A DNA stretch of 64,000 nt from Enterocloster bolteae. Its GTDB lineage: Bacteria > Bacillota > Clostridia > Lachnospirales > Lachnospiraceae. A program made the translations under genes and the position numbers. Shown piece by piece: positions 26,148 through 32,606 of the stretch. Below the pieces are notes generated by a model. That model made no database searches, was not told the origin of the DNA, and saw nothing but the letters and a program-made list of their open reading frames with translations. How positions within the stretch are numbered: position 1 is the stretch's first letter; each line of letters starts with the position of its first letter. The stretch spans positions 1,054,001 through 1,118,000 of the forward strand of contig NZ_CP022464.2 in NCBI RefSeq assembly GCF_002234575.2. The letters run 5' to 3'.

Positions 26148-27440
26148 ATGAATGGAAACAGAATAAAGGAAGTAAAGGCAAGACAGGTACTGGACTCTAA
26201 GGGAAGGCCTGTGGTAGAGACTGAAATATATACGGAAAATGGTAAGATGGGAAGGGCGGGAGCATCCACTGGCACGTCTGTTGGGAAGAATGAATCGTAT
26301 GTATTAAGGGATAACGATAAAGAGTTATTTGGCGGCCTCAGCGTTTTTAAAGCAGTAAAAAATATCGAGGAAATCATTGGTCCGGCTTTGGTTGGTATGG
26401 ATGTGACAGACCAGCAGGCAGTTGACCATAGGATGATAGAGCTGGACGGGACCAGATATAAGACGAATCTGGGAGGAAATGCAATCTATTCTGTTTCCTG
26501 TGCGGCCGCCAGAGCAGCGGCGGCCAGCGTGGGAAAGCCATTATGGAGGTACCTGGCAGAGGAAGAGCCGGAGAGGGTATTTGCGCCGGCATATAATATG
26601 ATTAACGGCGGTACATATGGGAATTATACCCTTGCATTTCAGGAGTTTATTGTGATTCCTAAAAATGTAAGTACATTCTATGAGGGGTCCAGAATTGGGG
26701 TGGAGATATTCCAGAAGATGGGAGATATCATTAAGAAATACAACAATGGAAAACCGCCCGTGATGGGTAATTACAGCGGATATGGCGCCCCATCGGATGA
26801 CCCGTTTGTATTGTTTGATATGCTTATGGAAGCAGCCTCATCATTGGGGTATGAAGATAAAATTATATTCTCCATGGATTGCGCTGCCAGTGAAATCTAT
26901 GATGAGGCAAGGGACGCATATCTGTATAAGGGAACGTATATAGACAGGGACGAAATGATCTCACTGCTTTCCAGGATCGCGCATAAATATCCAATCGGGT
27001 TTATTGAGGATGCTCTGCAGGAAGAGGACTTTGAGGGATTCAAAAAAGCCAGGAAAGAGATACAGGCTGTATTGATCGGAGATGATTTTATATGCTCCAG
27101 CATTGACAGGGCCAAGAAAGCAATCGACATGGACGCGATACAGGGAATGATATTAAAGCCCAACCAGATTGGTACACTGACAGAGGCAATTGAAACGGTC
27201 CGTTTCATGAAACAACATGATTTGCTGGTTGTGGCGTCCGGAAGGGCGGGAGGAGTCATTGACGACCCAAACGCTGAATTGGCAATTGCGTTAGGCCTGC
27301 CAATCATGAAAACAGGGGCGCCAAGAAGCGGGGAACGCACTATATTCACCAATACCGGACTCAGGGTAGAGGAACAGTTGAAGCCGGGAAAGACAATGGC
27401 GGATGTACTTAAGGTTCCGGGATTTGAACGGCTGGGATGA
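26148..27440 (+). CDS. Enolase-superfamily paralogue with altered catalytic residues
   Basis: A 430-residue full-length enolase homologue: start KEVKARQVLDSKGRPVVE, FQEFIVIP with the E168-equivalent, metal ligands in SMDCAAS, FIEDAL and LIGDDF, the catalytic Lys in LKPNQIGTLTEA, and KTGAPRSGER. Several canonical features are changed. The GDEGG loop reads GNYSGYGAP, so the E211-equivalent is lost. The NGGSHAGG histidine becomes NGGTYGN. The SHRSGETED loop becomes ASGRAGGVIDD, keeping only the Ser and Arg. GGAGGAAAATAGG precedes the ATG. It is the last gene of the rpiR block. It may use a different 2-phospho-acid; glycolytic enolase activity is doubtful. Confidence 0.85.
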   Translation: MNGNRIKEVKARQVLDSKGRPVVETEIYTENGKMGRAGASTGTSVGKNESYVLRDNDKELFGGLSVFKAVKNIEEIIGPALVGMDVTDQQAVDHRMIELDGTRYKTNLGGNAIYSVSCAAARAAAASVGKPLWRYLAEEEPERVFAPAYNMINGGTYGNYTLAFQEFIVIPKNVSTFYEGSRIGVEIFQKMGDIIKKYNNGKPPVMGNYSGYGAPSDDPFVLFDMLMEAASSLGYEDKIIFSMDCAASEIYDEARDAYLYKGTYIDRDEMISLLSRIAHKYPIGFIEDALQEEDFEGFKKARKEIQAVLIGDDFICSSIDRAKKAIDMDAIQGMILKPNQIGTLTEAIETVRFMKQHDLLVVASGRAGGVIDDPNAELAIALGLPIMKTGAPRSGERTIFTNTGLRVEEQLKPGKTMADVLKVPGFERLG

Positions 27441-27459
27441 TATATCGGATACTTTCACA

Positions 27460-27508
27460 GATAAAAAACGGGGAATCCTGTAAAACAGGTTTCTCCGTTT
27501 TTTTATCT
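27460..27508 (+). terminator. Terminator of the rpiR-enolase-like block
   Basis: A long stem in which AGATAAAAAACGG pairs with CCGTTTTTTTATCT (with a bulge), extended by an AATCCTG/CAGGTTT inner arm, is followed by T-rich sequence. It lies 20 bases after the stop codon. Confidence 0.8.
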
Positions 27509-27568
27509 GTTTTACTCCTTTATATAGTATAATACTGTATAGATAATGCATAAAAAGGAGGTTATATT

Positions 27569-28579
27569 TTGAATATCAGACAAATTGCGTACCTGGCGGG
27601 GGTTTCGGTTGCAACGGTTTCCAGATGCATTAATCAGCCGGAGAAGGTGTCGGAGGAAACACGCAATCATATCATAGGGGTCATGAAGCGGGTGGACTAC
27701 ATACCCAACCCCTCCGCCAAAAGCCTGTCAACCGGTTATACAAAGACCATCTTATGTGTAATCCCGACCCTTTGCAATGAATTTTTCAACCAGCTGGTGG
27801 AAGGAAGCCAGGCTGTATTGAGGGAAGCGGATTATAAGGTCCTTGTATTTTCAACAGACAGCATAGAGGATTTCTGGCGCAGGGTGGACCAGAGAAGTGT
27901 TGACGGAATGATTATATCCGGCTCCGGTTTTATTAACAGCGAGGAGCTGCGCATGGCCAAGATTCAGGTGCCCTATGTATTGATTGAAAATATGGAGCAG
28001 TCGGAATCACCCAAGGATGTGACATACGTTTACAGTGATGATTACAAAGGGGTCCAGATGGCGTTAGAATATCTGTACCGGGAAGGCAACCGCGTATTCG
28101 GGGTAATCAGCACTTCTGACACTTATTTGGTGACGGAGAGGCGCCGTAAGGCGGTATATGACTTTTTCATGGAAAAAAAGGACTGCCGTCTGTGCATGGT
28201 GAAAGCCCATTATGCAGATTTGCAGGATGCATATGACGCGTGCGGGCATTTGATGCGGCTGGAGGAGAGGCCCACCGCTATTTTTGCCTTTAACGATATG
28301 ATGGCAATTGCGGCAATGAGATATCTGGTGCTTCACGGCATACGTGTGCCGGAGGATATGGAGATAATGGGATTCGACGACAATCCGGTGGCCAGTTTTG
28401 TGCTCCCCTCGCTGTCAACCGTGGTTGCACCCAATTACCAGCTTGGGGAAAGTGCAGCCAGACTGCTGCTGGAAAAACTGAGGGGCAATACAGAGAGTAA
28501 AAGCGTGTTGTTTCCGGTGGAATTAAAGCTGAGGGAAACCACCAGAAATAATGTAAAAGAGTATAGAGACAAGCTATAG
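27569..28579 (+). CDS. LacI-family transcriptional regulator
   Basis: A 336-residue LacI/GalR repressor. The helix-turn-helix with NIRQIAYLAGVSVATVSRCINQPEKV lies at 1-25 and the hinge helix at about 45-57 (NPSAKSLSTG). The periplasmic-binding-like effector domain (about 60-330) includes MIISGSGF and FNDMMAIAAM. The start is TTG 27569 with AAAAGGAGG seven bases upstream; TATAAT at 27528-27533 is a good -10, but its -35 is weak. It directly precedes the 28812-45727 catabolic island on the same strand and is its probable local repressor. The effector is unknown. Confidence 0.9.
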   Translation: MNIRQIAYLAGVSVATVSRCINQPEKVSEETRNHIIGVMKRVDYIPNPSAKSLSTGYTKTILCVIPTLCNEFFNQLVEGSQAVLREADYKVLVFSTDSIEDFWRRVDQRSVDGMIISGSGFINSEELRMAKIQVPYVLIENMEQSESPKDVTYVYSDDYKGVQMALEYLYREGNRVFGVISTSDTYLVTERRRKAVYDFFMEKKDCRLCMVKAHYADLQDAYDACGHLMRLEERPTAIFAFNDMMAIAAMRYLVLHGIRVPEDMEIMGFDDNPVASFVLPSLSTVVAPNYQLGESAARLLLEKLRGNTESKSVLFPVELKLRETTRNNVKEYRDKL

Positions 28580-28609
28580 ATTCCGCCCACGGCATAGAAA
28601 GTCTGATGT

Positions 28610-28634
28610 AACCAGTTTCATCCGGAAACTGGTT
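28610..28634 (+). terminator. Terminator hairpin of the lacI gene
   Basis: AACCAGTTTC (28610-28619) pairs perfectly with GAAACTGGTT (28625-28634) around a 5-base loop. A second small hairpin (GGATT/AATCC, 28636-28652) with a nine-T run follows at once, so the pair acts as a tandem terminator. Confidence 0.75.
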
Positions 28635-28642
28635 TGGATTCG

Positions 28643-28670
28643 TTGACAATCCGTTTTTTTTTGATATAAT
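28643..28670 (+). promoter_or_regulatory. Near-consensus promoter of the catabolic island
   Basis: TTGACA (28643-28648), a 16-base spacer and TATAAT (28665-28670). The -35 lies in the loop and stem of the second lacI terminator hairpin, and the T run is the spacer. About 135 bases of AT-rich leader follow before the first gene. Confidence 0.75.
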
Positions 28671-28711
28671 TAAGAAAAACGCATAATAATAAACAAAAAC
28701 ACATAATAAAA

Positions 28712-28728
28712 TTGTGTATATTGCACAA
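28712..28728. promoter_or_regulatory. Candidate operator (TTGTG-N7-CACAA)
   Basis: A 5-bp inverted repeat, TTGTG (28712-28716) and CACAA (28724-28728), lies about 40 bases downstream of the island promoter, where a LacI-family roadblock repressor could bind. Confidence 0.4.
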
Positions 28729-28811
28729 GAGAATTTTGCGCGTTAAAAAAGATACATGTAAAAATAGAGTATAAAATAAAATGATGTTCTGCCCCGGAAG
28801 GAGTACACGGC

Positions 28812-29426
28812 ATGGTAAAAATTATCGGAATATGTGGAAGCCCAAGAAGGAAATCATCCTATGCCGCATTGCGGGAAGCGCTGGACGGCGCACTGGAAAC
28901 AGGGGACGTGGAAGTGGAGCTCATTGAACTGCGTGCAAGGAAGCTGAACTTCTGCATTCACTGCAATAAGTGTCTGAGAGAGGACGCGGTCCGGTGTACA
29001 GTATATGAGGACGATATGACCCCTCTCTATGAAAAGGTATATCAGGCTGACGGGATGATAATAGCATCACCGGTCTATGAGATGAATATTACGGCACAGC
29101 TGGCGGCCTTTTTCAACCGGTTCCGCCCTACCTGGAATATTATAAAAAAGGATCCCACATTTTTTAACCGGAAGGTGGGCGCTGCGATTGCAGTAGGAGG
29201 AACAAGAAACGGAGGACAGGAAGGGGCACTGAACGCAATCCTTGGATTTTACCATACACAGGGTATGGTTGTCTGCAACGGGGGAGCGGGAACTTACGCA
29301 GGAGCCAGTCTCTGGAATCCGGGGGATGGGTCAGGGGAAATGGACGACCCGGAAGGATTAAAGAGAGCCAGGGCACTGGGTGCAAAGATGGCTGATTTGA
29401 CAAAACGACTCAATTTGGATAACTAA
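28812..29426 (+). CDS. Flavodoxin-fold NAD(P)H-dependent oxidoreductase
   Basis: A 204-residue flavoprotein of the NADPH-dependent FMN reductase/flavodoxin-like family. The FMN-phosphate loop GSPRRKSSY is at about 9-17. A cysteine cluster CIHCNKC (about 53-59) is followed by a further Cys, and ASPVYEMNITAQLAAFFNR and GGTRNGGQE are typical of the family. These proteins shuttle electrons between NAD(P)H, flavin and other acceptors. CGGAAGGAG precedes the ATG. It is the first gene after the island promoter. Since the molybdenum hydroxylase downstream has no FAD subunit gene, this protein is a candidate electron partner (inference). Confidence 0.85.
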   Translation: MVKIIGICGSPRRKSSYAALREALDGALETGDVEVELIELRARKLNFCIHCNKCLREDAVRCTVYEDDMTPLYEKVYQADGMIIASPVYEMNITAQLAAFFNRFRPTWNIIKKDPTFFNRKVGAAIAVGGTRNGGQEGALNAILGFYHTQGMVVCNGGAGTYAGASLWNPGDGSGEMDDPEGLKRARALGAKMADLTKRLNLDN

Positions 29427-29471
29427 GCCGGAACGGATTCAAACTACCGGTTTCCATAAGGATACCGCATA

Positions 29472-29512
29472 ATGTTTATTTGCCCTTGTGTTTGTCTTTT
29501 TCAAATAAACAG
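29472..29512 (+). repeat. 10-bp inverted repeat between the flavoprotein and permease genes
   Basis: TGTTTATTTG (29472-29481) and CAAATAAACA (29503-29512) are perfect complements separated by 21 bases that include TTGTCTTTTT. It may be a processing site, operator or weak terminator. No purine-riboswitch core was recognised in the gap 29427-29654. Confidence 0.55.
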
Positions 29513-29654
29513 ACAGGTATTTTGTGGAAGCCCTGCCAATTCCTGACAAAACATGGCGCCGATTCGTCAGGTAAAAGTTTTGAATATAAAAAATAAAAGG
29601 AGAACTTCATACATTAGGCAGAAATGGCGGGAGTATCAGAAACAGGAGTTAGTT

Positions 29655-30989
29655 ATGAGAATGATGAGTTATGGTATCGAAGACAAACCCCGATTGGCAG
29701 TAGCGTTTCCATTGGCATTCCAGCATGTACTATCGGCATTTACAGGACAGATTGCGGTAGGTATGCTGCTTGCGATGGGATTTGGGCTCAGTGTCAAAGA
29801 AACTGCTTTATTAATTCAGTGTGCGTTATTTATCACCGGTATAGCTACCATTATCCAGTCCTTTGGAATCGGAAAGCATATTGGAGCCAGACTCCCCATT
29901 GTATCAGGAGGCAGCTTTACGCTGATTACACCAATGGTGGTGGCGGCCAATAACCCCAATATCGGAATCGGCGGAGCTTTTGGGGCGGCCCTGGTTGGAA
30001 GCGGTGTATTGTTTATTCTGGGTCCCATTGCAATCAGGTACTTACATAAGTATTTCAGCCCTACCGTCACAGGGGCAGTGGTGCTGACCGTGGGTAACTG
30101 TATCGGCGCAACGGCATTCGGAAACTTTAATGTGGAAAGTGAAACCGCGATGACTGAATTGGCGATTGCTGTAATGGTCGTTGTGGTGATTGTTCTTCTG
30201 AACTTTTTTGGAAAAGGCCTTATCAAACAATGTTGTATATTAATCGGCATGGTAATAGGATACGTTGTTGCCGCGGCCCTTGGCATGGTGGATTTTTCAA
30301 GCATCGGAGAGGCTTCCTGGTTTTCCATGGTTAAACCCTTTGCATGGGGAGTCAACTTCAATGTGGGAGCAATCCTGACAATCTGCGCGGTTCACATCGG
30401 CACCCTGATGGAAATGGTGGGGGACACCACGGGGCTTGTGACGGCGGTATCCAACCGGCTTCCCACCTCGGAGGAATTATCCAGGACCATCCGAGGCGGC
30501 GGTATCACGGGAATGTTTGCATCTGCCTTTAACGGTGCTCCGGTTATTACGGGAAGCGCGAATGTGGGTATTGTTGCAATGACCGGCGTGGGAAGCCGCT
30601 TTGTCACCGGTTTGGGAGGAATCATTTTCCTTGCTTTTGCGGTATTTCCAAAGCTGGCCCAGCTGCTTGCACTGATTCCCAACTGTGTTATGGCAGGAGC
30701 TGTCCTTGTAATGTGTGGTCAGATATCGGCGTCCGGGCTCCGGGTTATCAGCATGGGCGATTTTACGGAGAGAAACACAACCATCCTGGCCATTGCGCTG
30801 GCCATTGGCATCGGCGGCAATTTCGGAGTGGCTAACCTGGCATTTCTGCCGTCAACCGTTACAACCATTTTTACCGGTATTCCCGGTACGGCCCTGGTTG
30901 CCCTTGTATTAAACATGATTCTTCCAAAGGCAGCAGAGGATGAAGTGACCGACGTAAAGATTGAAGGGGAAATACCGGCCGTGCAGTAA
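29655..30989 (+). CDS. NCS2-family purine/pyrimidine-type permease
   Basis: About 444 residues from ATG 29655, which follows ACAGGAG; an in-frame extension to 29553 is basic and hydrophilic and unlikely to be translated. It has about 12-14 predicted helices with NCS2 features: PLAFQHVLSAFTGQIAVG near the start, GGSFTLITPM, and the conserved TMEMVGDTTGLVTA region with nearby NGAPVITGSANVG. NCS2 members import xanthine, urate, uracil or related heterocycles with H+ or Na+. In this island it is the obvious substrate importer and points to a purine- or pteridine-like compound. The exact substrate cannot be read. Confidence 0.9.
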   Translation: MRMMSYGIEDKPRLAVAFPLAFQHVLSAFTGQIAVGMLLAMGFGLSVKETALLIQCALFITGIATIIQSFGIGKHIGARLPIVSGGSFTLITPMVVAANNPNIGIGGAFGAALVGSGVLFILGPIAIRYLHKYFSPTVTGAVVLTVGNCIGATAFGNFNVESETAMTELAIAVMVVVVIVLLNFFGKGLIKQCCILIGMVIGYVVAAALGMVDFSSIGEASWFSMVKPFAWGVNFNVGAILTICAVHIGTLMEMVGDTTGLVTAVSNRLPTSEELSRTIRGGGITGMFASAFNGAPVITGSANVGIVAMTGVGSRFVTGLGGIIFLAFAVFPKLAQLLALIPNCVMAGAVLVMCGQISASGLRVISMGDFTERNTTILAIALAIGIGGNFGVANLAFLPSTVTTIFTGIPGTALVALVLNMILPKAAEDEVTDVKIEGEIPAVQ

Positions 30990-31016
30990 AAAGAGCATAC
31001 TTATTATTTTAAGAGG

Positions 31017-31055
31017 ATATCCACATGGAGCGCCTTGCACCATGTGGATATTTTT
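31017..31055 (+). terminator. Strong hairpin inside the island, after the permease gene
   Basis: A perfect 12-bp stem, ATATCCACATGG (31017-31028) with CCATGTGGATAT (31040-31051), an 11-base loop and a T run. It would stop or reduce transcription into lplA unless read through. Confidence 0.85.
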
Positions 31056-31088
31056 AGGAAAACAGCTGGAAATGAGAGGGCCTTTACT

Positions 31089-32087
31089 ATGATATACGTG
31101 GAGACGAACAGTATTATCGGTTCGGAAAATCTGGCTTTTGAGGAATATTTTTTAAAGAAAGAGGACATCAGAGAGCCCGTACTCATGCTGTGGAGGAACC
31201 GTCCCACCATTGTGGTAGGCGCTTTTCAGAATACCCATGAAGAAATATGTGAAGAGTTCGTCAAGGCCAACAAAATTGATGTGGTGAGAAGAACCAGCGG
31301 GGGCGGCGCTGTCTACCATGACTTGGGAAACTTGTGTTTCAGCTTTATCATGGAGCATGGGGATTTTACAAACACAGACTACTCTGCTTTTTTAAAACCG
31401 GTTGTAGAAGCGCTTCGGGGAATGGGAATCCAGGCTGGGATTAACGGGCGCAATGACCTGGTTCTGGGAAACGCCAAGATATCAGGAAGCGCGGTAAGAA
31501 TCTATAAGAACCGGGTACTGTTTCACGGAACACTGTTATTCAGTTCAGATTTAGAAATACTGAGCAGGGCATTGCGGGTAAAACAGGATAAGCTGGTATC
31601 AAAGGGTATTAAGTCGGTGCGTTCAAGGGTAACCACCATAGCGGAACATCTTTCCTATGACATGGATGTTCTGGAATTCAGGGAAAGACTGCTGCAGGCC
31701 CTTTTTGGGGAATCAGGGGGAAAGGAATATGAAATATCCCTGAACGAGCGCAGGGAGATTATGTGCCTGGCCCGTGACAAATATGAATCCTTCCTCTGGA
31801 CGTATGGAAAGAACCCGCCGGCAGACCTGACACACGGAAAACGGTTTGGAGGAGGCAGCATAACGGTTAAGGCATCTTTAAAGAATTCGCGGATTGAACA
31901 AATCCGGTTTGAGGGTGACTTTCTGGGATGTATGGAGATGAAAGATATAGAACAGCTGCTGAACGGGGTGGTTTATGAGAGGGACGCCGTCAGCCGCGTT
32001 TTTGAAGAATTAGATATAAGACCATATTTCGGAACCATAACAAAGGAAGAAGTGGTCGGCTGCATTATGGGAGATGACAGAATATAA
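31089..32087 (+). CDS. lplA: Lipoate-protein ligase A family protein
   Basis: About 332 residues from ATG 31089 (GAGAGGG upstream). The N-terminal biotin/lipoate transferase domain has NLAFEEYFL, WRNRPTIVVGAFQN, RRTSGGGAVYHDLGN (about 71-85) and the lysine motif GNAKISGSA. The C-terminal accessory lipoate domain (about 230-330) is complete. It activates lipoate with ATP and attaches it to a lipoyl-domain lysine. The E2 gene at 38677 in the same block encodes such a domain, so this ligase probably serves the island's own complex. A gene for octanoyl transfer or lipoyl synthase is not seen. Confidence 0.92.
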   Translation: MIYVETNSIIGSENLAFEEYFLKKEDIREPVLMLWRNRPTIVVGAFQNTHEEICEEFVKANKIDVVRRTSGGGAVYHDLGNLCFSFIMEHGDFTNTDYSAFLKPVVEALRGMGIQAGINGRNDLVLGNAKISGSAVRIYKNRVLFHGTLLFSSDLEILSRALRVKQDKLVSKGIKSVRSRVTTIAEHLSYDMDVLEFRERLLQALFGESGGKEYEISLNERREIMCLARDKYESFLWTYGKNPPADLTHGKRFGGGSITVKASLKNSRIEQIRFEGDFLGCMEMKDIEQLLNGVVYERDAVSRVFEELDIRPYFGTITKEEVVGCIMGDDRI

Positions 32088-32105
32088 ACACATGGGAGTG
32101 AGACA

Positions 32106-32606
32106 ATGGAACAGGTAAGTCTGGATATAAACGGAAAGAAAACACAAGTCAGCATAGAAAAAAACTGGACCCTGCTATTCGTGCTGCGGGAGGTTTTGGG
32201 ATTGACAGGCGCAAAGTGCGGATGCAGCACCGGAGACTGCGGGGCCTGCAAAGTTATCATTGACGGAGAAGCGGTGAATTCCTGTCTGGTGCTTGCGCGG
32301 AACCTGGAAGGAAAGAAGATTGAGACCATAGAAGGCCTTTCAAACGGCACGGATCTGCACCCTATTCAGCAGGCGTTTATCGACGCCGGGGCAGTACAAT
32401 GCGGATACTGCACCCCGGGAATGGTGATGTCAGCCAAGGCTCTTCTGGATCGGATTGAGAATCCGACAGAGGAGGAAATCAGGAACAACGGCATCTCCAA
32501 TAACCTGTGCAGATGCACGGGATACGTTAAGATTGTGGAGGCAATCAGACTGGCCGCAAGGCGGATGATGGAGGCAAAGGCCGGGGGAAAGAAGGAGGAG
32601 CGCTGA
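32106..32606 (+). CDS. Xanthine dehydrogenase-family [2Fe-2S] subunit
   Basis: A 166-residue small subunit of the molybdenum hydroxylase family (XdhC/CoxS/NdhS type). The N-terminal plant-ferredoxin-like cluster has Cys40, Cys45 and Cys48 in GCSTGDCGAC plus Cys60. The C-terminal four-helix domain holds the second cluster in QCGYCTPGM and NLCRCTGY. It passes electrons from the molybdenum centre onward. It abuts the large-subunit gene with no gap (stop 32606, ATG 32607). No FAD subunit gene is adjacent. Confidence 0.95.
   Translation: MEQVSLDINGKKTQVSIEKNWTLLFVLREVLGLTGAKCGCSTGDCGACKVIIDGEAVNSCLVLARNLEGKKIETIEGLSNGTDLHPIQQAFIDAGAVQCGYCTPGMVMSAKALLDRIENPTEEEIRNNGISNNLCRCTGYVKIVEAIRLAARRMMEAKAGGKKEER

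Noticed and set aside
29427..29654. Possible purine riboswitch ahead of the NCS2 permease
   Set aside because: The conserved purine-riboswitch core and loop sequences are not seen; only a simple 10-bp inverted repeat is present.
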